Shown in pieces: positions 1 through 11,356 of a DNA stretch of 64,000 nt. The stretch lies in contig NW_022881603.1 in NCBI RefSeq assembly GCF_003369915.1, forward strand, positions 52,535,271-52,599,270, given 5' to 3'. The DNA comes from Drosophila miranda (Eukaryota > Arthropoda > Insecta > Diptera > Drosophilidae). Both the position numbers and the translations under genes were made by a program. A model generated the notes under the pieces. The model was not told the origin of the DNA and searched no databases. It saw nothing but the letters and a program-made list of their open reading frames with translations. How positions within the stretch are numbered: position 1 is the stretch's first letter; each line of letters starts with the position of its first letter.

Positions 1-74
1 TTGCAAGCCTGCAGGCCACTCTGAGCTCTCAAGACGCAAGAATGGTGGTCCAGAGATCCAAAGGCTGCTATCCA

Positions 75-626
75 TCACGTGGATCCACGTGATATGATGT
101 CGGCAGGATTCAACTTTGTGGGCACGTGATGCCAAGACATTCCAGCGGTGAGCTCCTGAATCCGCTGAACTCGATTAGAAACAAATATATTAAAATTCAA
201 TGGTGATTCTCGAATCCAGGCAAGGGCTATGGACGAATCCGACCAGCAATGTATTTGACATGGAGCTGATAATCCCTTAACTATGGTGGACACTAGTTCG
301 GCTAATACGAGGGCAGCGGACAGCTCAAGCTTGGGGATAGTCATACTTTTCAAGGGCGCGACTCTGGATTTAGAGCATAAGAGATGACTTTGCACAATGC
401 CAAGAGCTTCCGAACGCATGTATACACAGGCGCCATATGCTGCTTGGCTCGCATCACAAAACGCGTGCATTTCTAATCTGGCTTGCTGCCGAAGCACGTA
501 ACGTGGAAACTTAAAGTTTTTAACCATCGACAACTGCGAAGTCAGCTCAATCCAAGTCGTATGTAGATCCTGGGGCAGGCTTTCGTCCCAATTCAACTTT
601 AGGCTTTCGTTCCATAGCGACTGCAT
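75..626 (-). pseudogene. BEL/Pao retrotransposon pol fragment: RNase H domain
   Basis: This is the 3' part of a BEL/Pao pol, encoding the RNase H that degrades the RNA strand during reverse transcription. Visible motifs are the catalytic-type FCDASQAAYGAC, HCWSDSSIALAW and the closing NPADIISRG, all typical of the Pao RT/RNase H region. It lies in a different frame from the RT segment just upstream (634-1887). A small indel near 640-660 separates them, so the pol is broken here. The integrase and the 3' LTR would lie to the left of position 1 and cannot be seen. It is part of the element whose 5' LTR sits at 3954-4325. Family call is confident; activity is unlikely. Confidence 0.85.
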
Positions 627-633
627 AAATATT

Positions 634-1887
634 TTAGCTTTTGTGATGATGAGAGATGAGCCCTAGAGGATCGTAGAACCTAGCTAGTGTAGACAGGACC
701 GAACGCTTCGAGGTTGGGCCTGCAGCGGTTCCGACGTGAGCGAAGCTAAACAGAAGATTGTCCGTGGTGGGATCCCAAACTAGACCAAGCGCCTTGGTTA
801 CTTCAGTCCCGTCATGAAAGGTAAGGAACTTTTCGCGATCCGCCTCCGATACGCCTTCCAAAGCAGCGTGTTCATTGGAACACCATTTACGTATGGGAAA
901 ACATCCTTTCGAAAGTAGCTCCTTTACCTGCTGACGAATCTTGATGACAGAATCAATGCTGTCCCCTCCAGATATGAGATCATCGACATAGAAATCTCTT
1001 CGAACAACATCAGCGCCAAGCGGAAAACGCAACTCTTCATCATTTGCCAATTGATGCATAGCACGAATTGCTAAGAAAGCGGCAGGTTTGGTTCCGTAAG
1101 TAACAGTCTCCAACTTGAACACCTGAATCTCCTCCTTCGGGTCATTGCGCCATAGGATGCACTGCACGTGCGTATCGGGATGGGAAACGCGTACACAGCG
1201 GTACATTTTGCAGTTATCGCCACACAAGGCGACTTTAAAAAAGCGGAAACGAAGCAGAGTTATCAGAATTTTAGGTTGGATGTTGGGTCCAGCCATTAGC
1301 GCATCATTCAGTGATACTCCAGACGCTGTTTTGGCAGATCCATCGAACACTACGCGTAATTTGGTGGTTGTACTAACCTGCTTGTGGACGCAATGGTGTG
1401 GCAAGAAGTACTGCGGGAGGTCTGACTGCCGCGAAGCTGGCGACATGTGTCCTAAATCACGATACTCCTGGAGAAACTCCATATATTTTGCCTTAAGCTG
1501 TGCATTTTTTGCTAGCTTCCTCTCCAAATTGAGAAATCTACGTAGCGCCTGCTGATACGATTCTCCTAATTCCTCTAGACTGAATTTGGTTGGCAAACGC
1601 ACGGAGTAAGCTCCGGACTCTAGGCGAATGCAGTTTGTGACGAAATGCTGTTCGCAATGAACATCTTCCTCCGAAATTGATGAGGGCGAATAATCTCCAT
1701 CGACTTCCCAAAACCGCCTTACAATATCGCACAAATTAGTCTCGCAAGCGGAGATGACAGGGGGATCTTCAACGGCTGCTAGCGCCGCACGGGCTTTCTC
1801 AGAGTTTTTAATACTTCCTGACACTATCCAGCCAAGTTTCTTCTTCTGCAATGTTGGCAATTGGTCTGACAGTCCCTTGCTGTCCAA
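634..1887 (-). pseudogene. BEL/Pao pol fragment: reverse transcriptase
   Basis: Reverse transcriptase region of the same BEL/Pao element. It starts with the LGWIVSG stretch that normally follows the protease and contains FLPHHCVHK, RVVFDGSAKT and the catalytic FYVDDLISGG. The TYGTKPAAFLAIRAMHQLA segment is characteristic of Pao-family RTs. The frame differs from both the protease segment (1808-2383) and the RNase H segment (75-626), which points to at least two frameshifts relative to the single gag-pol frame usual in this family. The first codons overlap the protease frame because of one of these shifts. The YVDD catalytic residues are preserved although the gene is dead. Confidence 0.88.
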
Positions 1888-2383
1888 CGCACATTAATTC
1901 GAAGAACAAACCAGCACCTATCAACAGTTCGACACGCTGGGGCTTGGCGAAATTAGGATCAGCCAGTTTTAGATTATTTGGCATTGGCCAATCCTTTGCG
2001 TCTAGGCCGAAGTTAGGCTGCATTCCTGTGATTGAGGCAGTGATAATTGCAGAGAGGAAACCGCGATAGCTTTCGTCTTGAGATTGCAGGACGATGTCCA
2101 CAGCCTTGCTGGATGGTAGAATTGACTCTCCAATACCGGCGATTTGAACGTGAGACGGGTGAGGATCTAACTGCAGCTGATTGGCGAGTCTCGATGTTAT
2201 AAAGTTAACCTGAGAAGCGGAATCTAAAATGGCACGACATGGAATAAGCGATCCAAAACGGCCCCTGACATATACGATTGCAGTAGCTAGCAGCACGTTT
2301 TGGCTAGGCAGAGATTTTTGACTCGAAGGGGGAGGGCTAATATATTTGTTTGCTACTAGGGCACTTGCAGGATCATGCTGCAA
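1808..2383 (-). pseudogene. BEL/Pao aspartic protease region (DUF1758-like)
   Basis: The segment encodes the retropepsin-like protease of the BEL/Pao polyprotein. The active-site region reads RAILDSASQVNFI, where the aspartate sits in D-S-A instead of the common D-T-G; D-S-A/D-S-G variants are usual in this clade. No ATG supports an independent start, so this is an internal piece of the gag-pol frame exposed by a frameshift near 2370. Another shift near 1840 passes the reading to the RT frame. Product role: cleavage of the Gag-Pol precursor in the virus-like particle. Confidence 0.75.
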
Positions 2384-3579
2384 TTTCTACATGCCCCTGA
2401 CTTGCAGCGTTGCAATGAATGGCCTTTGTTGAGGCAGTTTAGACATAAATGGCGCTTCTTCACCTCCTTGTATCGAGAAAAAACAGGGAGATCTATAAAT
2501 GCCTGGCATCGGGATATTTAGTGATCGGAGGATTTGCAATGCTTGCATGTTGAGCTATTATGATTGTTAATGGAGGTGATTAGGGTGCTAGGTTTACTTT
2601 CTCCCACCTGATGGCTAGGAATTGTTACCATAGCCGATCCCAAATTTTCCAGCATCCGACATCTTGCTTCCAAGAATGAGGCCATGCTTGACCACCGAGG
2701 CAATCCTGACGTCGGCAAGTTCTCTTCCCATTTCTCCTTTGTTTTGTGGTCCAATTTCGTGCCTATGATGAAGATCAGCAACCCATCGGAAATCTCCTGC
2801 GGGGTCGCCAAGGTCTGAAGTGCACGCAAGTGCGAATTGATTTTATCGCTGAGCGCGCGTAAGCCGATAGCCGAGCCCTTCTCCACCCCTTGCAGCCCGA
2901 AAATAGCCTTGACGTGTGCCTGAAAATGTAACAGTTTATTATCGAATCGCAACATTAGCAAATTCAACGCCTTGTCGTAATTCTCCTCAGAAAGTTCCAA
3001 GGAACGAATCGTATCCAGCGCAGCACCATCTAGACATCCACGAAGATATTGGAATTTTTCGATGATTGGTATACGATGGTCTTTGTGCACCATTGTCGAG
3101 AACATCGCGTGGAATTCTGGCCAATCCATGTAGCTCCCACCGAATCGCGGAAGCTGCAACTCGGGCATTCGAGAACGGCCTATACTATTATAGGCGAACA
3201 ACGACGAATTCCCCTCGAGAGTATGCCGAGCCGTTGAACTGGCAACATTTACCGTGCGAGCAGCCATCAACTCCCGCGACAGCCTGGACCTAACCTTGAC
3301 ATAAACATTCGAAAAGTCCAGCCGGGCATCATGGGCTAACTGCAGGAAATCCAGCCTTTCAAGGCTCGTTTGAGCGGCATCGAAATCCGCATTCATTCGC
3401 TCGATCTGCTCTAAGCGAGCTTGAAGTTCTGCCTCATCTAACTCGGCAAGCTCTTCCTTGGTGAGAAAGCGATCCATGGCCTTTAGTTGGCGCGCGATGG
3501 ACTCGGCCTTGTGCTTGTAGAAATCTACATCACTCGGCATTGCTGCGTTCGCGACATTGGTAGGCTCAGGTGCTGCCAT
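2356..3579 (-). pseudogene. BEL/Pao gag (DUF1759-like) with one internal stop
   Basis: Gag of the BEL/Pao element, starting MAAPEPTNVANAAMPSD at 3579. A helical N-terminal region (about residues 20-100, rich in E, A, L and R) is followed by the capsid-like DUF1759 domain with LPRFGGSYMDWPEFHAMF. A TAA at 2518-2520 stops it at residue 353. The same frame continues after the stop to 2356 and contains a CCHC zinc knuckle (CLNCLNKGHSLQRC) and a second Cys pair. A single nonsense mutation therefore removes the nucleic-acid-binding tail. The first 319 bases, with the LTR, are duplicated at 5645-5963. Confidence 0.85.
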
Positions 3580-3928
3580 GTTGAGGTTTTAAAAGAGTCA
3601 CTCAGCACGACCGAAAAAGACACCCTGTATACGTATAAACGTGGGAACCGAAAGCAAAGGGATTACAGCTAATGCCTTTAGCTGTGCGGCTGTGCGAGCT
3701 GTCCGATTCCGCTTTGTACTCCGCTTGTGTGTATTAGTGAGTTCGCTGCACTGCCTACCGCACTGCACTGACCGAATTGTCGCGACAGAGAAATTAATAG
3801 CCAGCAATGCGTGTATGTAGGTGTATGTAAGTGTGTTTTAGCACCGAATTGTGCTTAACCGCCGAAAATTTGCTAGGGCTAACGAATGTCGATCGCGAAT
3901 GATTATTAATTGACACTGCAACTCAGAG
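3580..3928 (-). other. BEL/Pao 5' untranslated leader
   Basis: Untranslated leader between the primer binding site and gag of the minus-strand BEL/Pao element. No coding frame of interest is visible. It is repeated almost exactly at 5964-6312 as part of the 2384-bp tandem duplication. Confidence 0.7.
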
Positions 3929-3946
3929 ATCACGTCGGGGTCACCA
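3929..3946 (-). promoter_or_regulatory. BEL/Pao primer binding site, tRNA-Trp
   Basis: The plus strand reads ATCACGTCGGGGTCACCA, which equals the 3' end of insect tRNA-Trp including CCA as I recall it. The minus strand is therefore the primer binding site for minus-strand DNA synthesis, seven bases from the LTR end. The copy in the duplication is at 6313-6330. Confidence 0.75.
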
Positions 3947-3953
3947 AATTTTA

Positions 3954-4325
3954 TGTGGAGATAATGTTTTTTATCCCCAATCGGCCGACTAATTATTTCG
4001 AATTAAATAAAACTCGGCGCAGAAATAAAATTACGATATGTTCTTTAATGCGTGACATCCAAATTGCAAGTGTGGCTTGCCTGCCCTTTACATTGCCGCT
4101 TCGATCGCTAAGCGCAGCTTCGCTCGGCCGACGTCGGTAGGCAGACGCAAAGCGGAGATAGCGAAGAGCGAGCTGGCAGAGATCGTTTAGCAGGGCAAGC
4201 AAGCGCAGAGCTTTAACAAAGAAATAAGTGACATAGACATAAGTAACAAACAAAATAAGCGGCTGAGGGCCAAGAATTAGGTGCTATTGGCAAGCAGCTA
4301 ATCGGCTGGGTTCTGCTCCGAACAC
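3954..4325 (-). repeat. 5' LTR of the BEL/Pao element
   Basis: Placed from structure: in the minus-strand sense it begins TGTGTTCGG and ends CTCCACA, giving TG...CA ends just before the tRNA-Trp site. Its outer end at 4325 abuts gag sequence of the plus-strand Ulysses-like element, so the BEL element inserted into that gag in antisense. The partner LTR is outside the window, so LTR identity and the target-site duplication cannot be checked. An identical copy lies at 6338-6709. Confidence 0.6.
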
Positions 4326-4338
4326 ATTCAAAGAGTAT

Positions 4339-4656
4339 ATGGTAGAGATGCAGACACTTATGCGACCCCTGAAATGTCCCCAAGAGGAGCAAACGGAGCT
4401 GATTCGTGAGAATAGCATGCCCGATCTGAGAGCGTATATGAGGCCGCACCGGTGCAAGGACCTCGACACCATGATGGAACTTGCAGACGAGTTCGAGGCG
4501 TTGGAGAGGGACCGCCTAGAGTTCCAACGGGAGAATCCAACCGTGAAAGCCCGGGCAGCGAATCCCTTCCACAAGCCAGCCGAGACGACGGCATGTCCGC
4601 GACCCACGCCGCGGAGGGCCGTGCCAGGGTCGCAAGAAACGGTCCCTCAAGCCTAG
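4339..4656 (+). pseudogene. Ulysses/Osvaldo-like gag, C-terminal remnant (copy 1)
   Basis: C-terminal end of a Gypsy-superfamily Gag, the structural capsid protein. The stretch RPLKCPQEEQTELIRENSM followed by DLRAYMRPHRCKDLDTMMEL resembles the end of the capsid domain in Osvaldo/Ulysses-type elements. The N-terminal part is missing because the BEL LTR lies directly upstream at 4325. The pol frame overlaps in the -1 frame from about 4452, which suggests expression of pol by a -1 frameshift. No CCHC knuckle is visible. An identical copy is at 6723-7040. Confidence 0.65.
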
Positions 4657-5723
4657 TCGGCAGGCTGACCAGCGAGGAGGAACAGTTATCCGCAGTAGTG
4701 GAGGTCGCGGGCATGGAGCTGCAAGCCACGGTGGATACAGGAGCTACCAGCAGTTTCGTGAGCCGCGAGCTGGCGGACCGACTAAAGGGTGAAGGCCGGG
4801 AGGCGGCGGCAAGGAAAAGGGTGAGGTTGGCGGATGGCCATAGCCAGGAGGTCACGTGCCAGATTGAAACGAAGGTATGCTTTGGGAACAAGGAGATCCC
4901 AATGGTACTACTCGTATTGCCGGGTGTGATTGATGAGTTAGTGTTGGGATGGGATTTTCTCCGCGCGGTCGGGGCAGTGTTGACCTGTGCAGGGCACAGG
5001 GTGGTGATCCCTGCCCAAGATCGGGAACGAGGAGACCAGGAGGAAAGACTGTCCGTGGCGAAGGCCGAAGCTGGAGACACGGCTCCGGACAACGAAACGG
5101 ACACGACCCTAAGAGTGGCCGCCAGAGGGGTGTCAGCGGGCATGAGGCAGAATGAGGGGGCGAGGGAAGAGCCAGTGGAGGAATTCTTAGCCCGAGAGTT
5201 AGAGGCATTTTCCAAGATCGAGGGGGTGTCTAATGTGGCGGTGCACACAATCACCATGAGTGACCCGCAACCGATTAAGCAAAGATATTACCCGAAGAAC
5301 CCCAAAATGCAGGCCGAGATCAACCAGAAAGTGGACGAACTATTAGAAATGGGATGCATAGAGCCGTCAAAGAGCCCCTACCGTTCGCCTATAGCAAATG
5401 GCAAATGGAGATTGTGCGTGGACTTTCGTCAAGTTAACGCGAGATCAGTAAAGGACGCGTACCCAATGCCCAGGATCGATTACATCCTCGATCAACTGCG
5501 GGAAGCGAAATTCATAAGTAGCCTAGATCTGAAGGATGGATATTGGCAGATCCCCCTGGCCGAGAGCAGCCGGCCGATCACGGCGTTCACGGTGCCCGGA
5601 AAGGGGCTATACCAATGGAAGGTGATGCCGTTTGGGTTACACTCCAGCCATCAACTCCCGCGACAGCCTGGACCTAACCTTGACATAAACATTCGAAAAG
5701 TCCAGCCGGGCATCATGGGCTAA
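4452..5723 (+). pseudogene. Ulysses/Osvaldo-like pol, truncated at duplication junction (copy 1)
   Basis: Protease and the first half of reverse transcriptase. The protease active site VDTGATSSFVSRELADRL is followed by VLGWDFLR, and RT motifs KWRLCVDFRQVN and SLDLKDGYWQIPL are visible. At 5644/5645 the sequence jumps into antisense BEL gag, and the frame runs on to 5723 as nonsense. The catalytic YxDD box is therefore absent. This is a dead 5' copy; the full version is at 6836-10187. Confidence 0.85.
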
Positions 5724-5963
5724 CTGCAGGAAATCCAGCCTTTCAAGGCTCGTTTGAGCGGCATCGAAATCCGCATTCATTCGCTCGATCTGCTCTAAGC
5801 GAGCTTGAAGTTCTGCCTCATCTAACTCGGCAAGCTCTTCCTTGGTGAGAAAGCGATCCATGGCCTTTAGTTGGCGCGCGATGGACTCGGCCTTGTGCTT
5901 GTAGAAATCTACATCACTCGGCATTGCTGTGTTCGCGACATTGGTAGGCTCAGGTGCTGCCAT
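5645..5963 (-). pseudogene. BEL/Pao gag 5' fragment in duplication copy 2
   Basis: Duplicate of the first ~106 codons of the BEL gag at 3579, starting MAAPEPTNVANTAMPSD at 5963 and cut at 5645 by fusion to the RT sequence. One substitution (A to T near residue 12) separates it from copy 1. It carries its own upstream leader, tRNA-Trp site (6313-6330) and LTR (6338-6709). Confidence 0.88.
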
Positions 5964-6312
5964 GTTGAGGTTTTAAAAGAGTCACTCAGCCCGACCGAAA
6001 AAGACACCCTGTATACGTATAAACGTGGGAACCGAAAGCAAAGGGATTACAGCTAATGCCTTTAGCTGTGCGGCTGTGCGAGCTGTCCGATTCCGCTTTG
6101 TACTCCGCTTGTGTGTATTAGTGAGTTCGCTGCACTGCCTACCGCACTGCACTGACCGAATTGTCGCGACAGAGAAATTAATAGCCAGCAATGCGTGTAT
6201 GTAGGTGTATGTAAGTGTGTTTTAGCACCGAATTGTGCTTAACCGCCGAAAATTTGCTAGGGCTAACGAATGTCGATCGCGAATGATTATTAATTGACAC
6301 TGCAACTCAGAG

Positions 6313-6330
6313 ATCACGTCGGGGTCACCA
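6313..6330 (-). promoter_or_regulatory. BEL/Pao primer binding site, duplicate
   Basis: Same 18 bases as 3929-3946, matching the tRNA-Trp 3' end, carried along in the 2384-bp duplication. Confidence 0.75.
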
Positions 6331-6337
6331 AATTTTA

Positions 6338-6709
6338 TGTGGAGATAATGTTTTTTATCCCCAATCGGCCGACTAATTATTTCGAATTAAATAAAACTCG
6401 GCGCAGAAATAAAATTACGATATGTTCTTTAATGCGTGACATCCAAATTGCAAGTGTGGCTTGCCTGCCCTTTACATTGCCGCTTCGATCGCTAAGCGCA
6501 GCTTCGCTCGGCCGACGTCGGTAGGCAGACGCAAAGCGGAGATAGCGAAGAGCGAGCTGGCAGAGATCGTTTAGCAGGGCAAGCAAGCGCAGAGCTTTAA
6601 CAAAGAAATAAGTGACATAGACATAAGTAACAAACAAAATAAGCGGCTGAGGGCCAAGAATTAGGTGCTATTGGCAAGCAGCTAATCGGCTGGGTTCTGC
6701 TCCGAACAC
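6338..6709 (-). repeat. BEL/Pao LTR, duplicate copy
   Basis: Copy of 3954-4325 with the same TG...CA ends and the same junction to Ulysses-like gag. It arose by the segmental duplication, not by a second transposition, since both flanks are duplicated too. Confidence 0.6.
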
Positions 6710-6722
6710 ATTCAAAGAGTAT

Positions 6723-7040
6723 ATGGTAGAGATGCAGACACTTATGCGACCCCTGAAATGTCCCCAAGAGGAGCAAACGGAGCTGATTCGTGAGAATAGC
6801 ATGCCCGATCTGAGAGCGTATATGAGGCCGCACCGGTGCAAGGACCTCGACACCATGATGGAACTTGCAGACGAGTTCGAGGCGTTGGAGAGGGACCGCC
6901 TAGAGTTCCAACGGGAGAATCCAACCGTGAAAGCCCGGGCAGCGAATCCCTTCCACAAGCCAGCCGAGACGACGGCATGTCCGCGACCCACGCCGCGGAG
7001 GGCCGTGCCAGGGTCGCAAGAAACGGTCCCTCAAGCCTAG
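6723..7040 (+). pseudogene. Ulysses/Osvaldo-like gag C-terminal remnant (copy 2)
   Basis: Same as 4339-4656: end of capsid, overlapped in the -1 frame by pol. It lacks its N-terminus and any zinc knuckle, so it cannot make a working capsid. Confidence 0.65.
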
Positions 7041-10000
7041 TCGGCAGGCTGACCAGCGAGGAGGAACAGTTATCCGCAGTAGTGGAGGTCGCGGGCATGG
7101 AGCTGCAAGCCACGGTGGATACAGGAGCTACCAGCAGTTTCGTGAGCCGCGAGCTGGCGGACCGACTAAAGGGTGAAGGCCGGGAGGCGGCGGCAAGGAA
7201 AAGGGTGAGGTTGGCGGATGGCCATAGCCAGGAGGTCACGTGCCAGATTGAAACGAAGGTATGCTTTGGGAACAAGGAGATCCCAATGGTACTACTCGTA
7301 TTGCCGGGTGTGATTGATGAGTTAGTGTTGGGATGGGATTTTCTCCGCGCGGTCGGGGCAGTGTTGACCTGTGCAGGGCACAGGGTGGTGATCCCTGCCC
7401 AAGATCGGGAACGAGGAGACCAGGAGGAAAGACTGTCCGTGGCGAAGGCCGAAGCTGGAGACACGGCTCCGGACAACGAAACGGACACGACCCTAAGAGT
7501 GGCCGCCAGAGGGGTGTCAGCGGGCATGAGGCAGAATGAGGGGGCGAGGGAAGAGCCAGTGGAGGAATTCTTAGCCCGAGAGTTAGAGGCATTTTCCAAG
7601 ATCGAGGGGGTGTCTAATGTGGCGGTGCACACAATCACCATGAGTGACCCGCAACCGATTAAGCAAAGATATTACCCGAAGAACCCCAAAATGCAGGCCG
7701 AGATTAACCAGAAAGTGGACGAACTATTAGAAATGGGATGCATAGAGCCGTCAAAGAGCCCCTACAGTTCGCCTATAGCAAATGGCAAATGGAGATTGTG
7801 CGTGGACTTTCGTCAAGTTAACGCGAGATCAGTAAAGGACGCGTACCCAATGCCCAGGATCGATTACATCCTCGATCAACTGCGGGAAGCGAAATTCATA
7901 AGTAGCCTAGATCTGAAGGATGGATATTGGCAGATCCCCCTGGCCGAGAGCAGCCGGCCGATCACGGCGTTCACGGTGCCCGGAAAGGGGCTATACCAAT
8001 GGAAGGTGATGCCGTTTGGGTTACACTCCGCGTCGGCCACCTTTCAACGGGCGTTAGACCAAGTGATTGGGCCCGAAATGATGCCGCACGCGTTCGCGTA
8101 CCAGGATGACATAGTTGTCATCGGGCGAACAGAGGAAGAACACCGAAGAAACCTGAAAGAGGTGTTTCGACGGCTGCGCTTGGCTAACCTGCGGCTGAAC
8201 GCAGACAAGTGCGAGTTCTTTAGGAAAGAGCTGCGGTATCTAGGCCACAAGGTGACCGGCGAGGGGATATGTACAGACCCCGAGAAAGTCGCAGCCATAG
8301 CCGAATTGAAACCGCCGACAAATGTCAAGGAGCTGAGACAGTACTTGGGAGTGGCCTCATGGTACCGGAGGTTCGTGCCCGACTTCGCCACCCTCGTGCA
8401 GCCCCTGTCCGGGCTCCTCAAGAAGAAGACGGAATGGGTCTGGACACAAGAACGGCAAGAAGCGTTCGAGGAGGTGAAAAGACGACTAGTGGCGGACCCC
8501 GTGCTGGCGTGCCCCGACTTCTCGAAGAAGTTCATTCTGCAGACAGACGCCAGTGATTACGGGCTGGGTGCGATTCTCACGCAGGAGACGGAAAGGGGCG
8601 AACGGGTAATATCATATGCTAGCAGGACGCTAAATGGACCCGAAGGGAACTATTCGGCGACCGAGAAAGAATATCTGTCTGGCCATTGTATGGGCCATCC
8701 GCCGGTTGAGGCCATACTTGGAAGGATATCGCTTCAAGGTGGTCACGGACCACATGGCTCTGAAGTGGCTAAATAGCATAGAAAGTCCGTCGGGAAGAGT
8801 GGCGAGATGGGCACTAGAGCTACAGCAGTACGACTTTGAAGTCGCGTACAGGAAAGGACAGCTCAACGTGGTAGCCGACGCACTCTCCCGACAACCGGTG
8901 GAGGAGCGAGGCCGTCGGATAAGAAATGAGGAGGGAACACAACCAGTAGGCGAGCCGCCCTGCAAGTGGTTAGAGGGCATGGTAGAAAAGATCAGAAAAG
9001 AATCCCCGAAGTACCCCGACTATGTGGAGAAGGGGGGAAACTTGTACCGGCACATTCCTCACCGGGCAGGGAGCGAAGAAGTCGCCTCGTGGAAGTTATG
9101 TGTGCCGAAATATGCCCGAGAAAGGGTTTTAAAGGAAAGCCACGATAGCCCGGAAGCAGGCCACGCCGGCGGAAGGAGAACCGCGGCACGGGTGGCGGCA
9201 AGATATTACTGGCCAGGGATGTACAGGGACGTGAGGGCCTACGTGCGGAAGTGCGAACTATGTCTTCGCTTTAAGCCAAGTCAGCTACAAGCGGCAGGAG
9301 AAATGTTGACACAGGTGCCGGAAGAACCATGGGCAACGGTATGCGCGGACTTTGTGGGTCCTCTGCCGAGGTCGAAACATGGGAACGCGATGCTGTTGGT
9401 GCTGGTGGATCGATTCTCCAAGTGGACCGAGTTGGTGCCGCTGAGGAAAGCCACAGCAGAGGCACTAATAAAGGCCTGTCGAGAGCGCATAATAGCCCGT
9501 TTTGGCACGCCCAAAGTCTTCATTACGGACAATGGGGTGCAGTTTGCAAGCAGGGCATTTACAAGATTCCTGGAGCAGCTAGGAGTTCGCCACCAGTTTA
9601 CGGCGCCATACACGCCGCAAGAGAATCCGACAGAGCGAACGAACAGAACGGTAAAGACCATGATAGCTCAGTTCACCAAGGGTGATCAAAGGTGTTGGGA
9701 TGAAAAATGGCCGGAGCTGATGCTGGCCATGAATTCGGGAGTGTCGGATACAACGGGATATTCACCGGCGTTCGTGGTGCAAGGAAGGGAACCCCGGCTG
9801 CCAAAGGCCCTATATGACGAGGAGACGGTAGGCACGGGACAAGGCACAGAGACGCCGGATGAAAATGCGAAGAAATTAAAGGAGCTGTTTCAGTTGGTTC
9901 GACGCAACTTGGAAAGGGCAGCCCAGGATCAGGCCAGGCATTACAACCTGAGAAGAAGACCGTGGAGACCCAAAGTGGGAGTGGTCGTGTGGGCCAAACA

Positions 10001-10187
10001 GCACCACCTTTCCAATGCAGCGGAGGTATTCGCCGCGAAGCTGGCACCAAGGTACGATGGGCCATACCAGATAGAGGACTTTATATCCCCGGTTATCTGC
10101 AACCTAAGAAAGGAGGGCGACAGGAAGAGAACGGCACACATACGAGATCTGAAACCCCAACCCGAGGAGCGAGAGACACAGGGGTGA
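6836..10187 (+). pseudogene. Ulysses/Osvaldo-like pol (PR-RT-RNase H-IN) with one frameshift
   Basis: Nearly complete pol of a Gypsy-superfamily LTR element. In order: protease (VDTGATSSF, ~residue 95), RT with KWRLCVDFRQVN and an unusual YQDD box (~residue 421), RNase H (ILQTDASDYGLGAIL), then integrase with an HHCC zinc finger (ESHDSPEAGH...CELC) and catalytic residues in CADFVGPL, FITDNGVQF and NPTERTNR. The frame ending at 8776 and the frame 8634-10187 overlap. An apparent four-base insertion near 8675 breaks RNase H, so full-length pol is not made. The rest is open, suggesting recent inactivation. Membership of the Ulysses/Osvaldo lineage is inferred from domain style and from long LTRs. 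Confidence 0.88.
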
Positions 10188-10494
10188 AGGAGAATGGCTG
10201 TAATAGGTCGCCCTAAAGGGTCACGCAGGACCAGGAACGGTAGAGTGCCACGCAGGACACTGGGGAAGGGTGCCGCGCAGGACACGCACGAGACTCGTCA
10301 GCACGCAGGGTGATGGACTTGTGCACTTAGATTAAAAAAAAAAGGCGAACAGGAAGACTGTGGTTGGAGAAATCTGAAAAAAAAGCGAAAATTAGTAAAA
10401 AGAAAGGAAAATAAAACGAGAAGAGGAAAAGCTCAGCAAACCTGAACAGGAAACGCATCACCCAAAGCTGGGAGGCGAATCCAAGGTCGGGGAG
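10188..10494. other. post-pol spacer with purine-rich tract
   Basis: No gene is seen between the pol stop and the putative LTR. The stretch is rich in A and G (runs around 10335-10440) and ends with a GGTCGGGGAG purine tract directly before TGTAAT at 10495, fitting a polypurine tract for plus-strand priming. Confidence 0.5.
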
Positions 10495-11356
10495 TGTAAT
10501 CTCAGACAGCGGATGACCAGGAAAAACCCAGGGCCAGGCTCACGCCTCAACGCGGACTCACGGGCAACTACGAGCGTCGGGCCGGAACGACGGGTGCCGC
10601 TCATGCGTGGACTACCGGGCGAGGAGTCGGATGATCCTCGGGTCCGAGCCACTGTGTGATGGAGACACCTGTCAAAAGAGTCCGGCCGGTGGCGCATAGG
10701 AGTTGCCCTGGGATGTGAGCCCAAGATTCCAGCCCGGGCGGAGGGTCGGAGGACCCATTGTTCACGAGCGGAATCGCGGCAAGCGGCCCGCATTGAGGGC
10801 AGAGGGCGAGCTGGAAAGGGAGAAAGGATTGAGTAAAAGTCATCCGGGTCGGGAGAACTCACCCAGGCCAAGGAGGGTCCGAGCAGCACGGGATGAAGAA
10901 GACAGGTCGGCGGTGGCATGTAAGAATAAATAGCAATTTTTATAACGATTAAAAGTAAATAATTAGCAATCCATCAATCCATTAAATAGCAATTAAAATA
11001 AACAAGAATAAAGGGCTAAATAAAAATTGTGAATAAGCAAAAATAAAATAGGGGAATAAAAAGCAAAATAATCATGAACGGGAAGGGGGTGGGTCCATCA
11101 AAGATGGAAAAGTGTTATCCATGAGCCAACAGAGAAACGCGGCGAGAACACAACAGTATCCAAAAAAAAGGGATAAGGCGAAATCGGATAGAGAGCGGAG
11201 AGCGCGATGGCACTCACACAACCAGGGGAAAGATGCCGTTAGAGAGCGCGGCCGGCAGAGAGACGAGGCTGAGGGCCATGAGTACAAACGCAACAACCGT
11301 TAGAACCAGGCGGGAGAGACCGAAAAACGGAGCACCGGCACCGGTAGAGGGAACGA

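Larger units (their letters stand above)
3261..5644. repeat. 2384-bp tandem duplication, copy 1
   Basis: This segment runs from inside BEL gag through its LTR into the Ulysses-like gag-protease-RT and is repeated head-to-tail at 5645-8028. The junction at 5644/5645 fuses RT codons directly to antisense BEL gag. I saw only about four differences by eye (for example near 3540, 3605, 5321 and 5385), so the duplication is recent. It duplicated an already nested arrangement. Confidence 0.9.
5645..8028. repeat. 2384-bp tandem duplication, copy 2
   Basis: Second copy of the segment 3261-5644. It continues without interruption into the rest of the Ulysses-like pol, so its right end is the original continuation. 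Copy 1's left end is likewise the original continuation into BEL gag. One RT difference changes SPYRSP (copy 1) to SPYSSP (copy 2); the latter is the form common in Gypsy RTs. Confidence 0.9.

Noticed and set aside
4358..5257. 299-codon open frame on the minus strand opposite the Ulysses-like gag/pol
   Set aside because: It is the complement of a clear protease/RT coding region in GC-rich DNA, duplicated with it at 6742-7641; Ser/Thr/Pro-rich without any motif.
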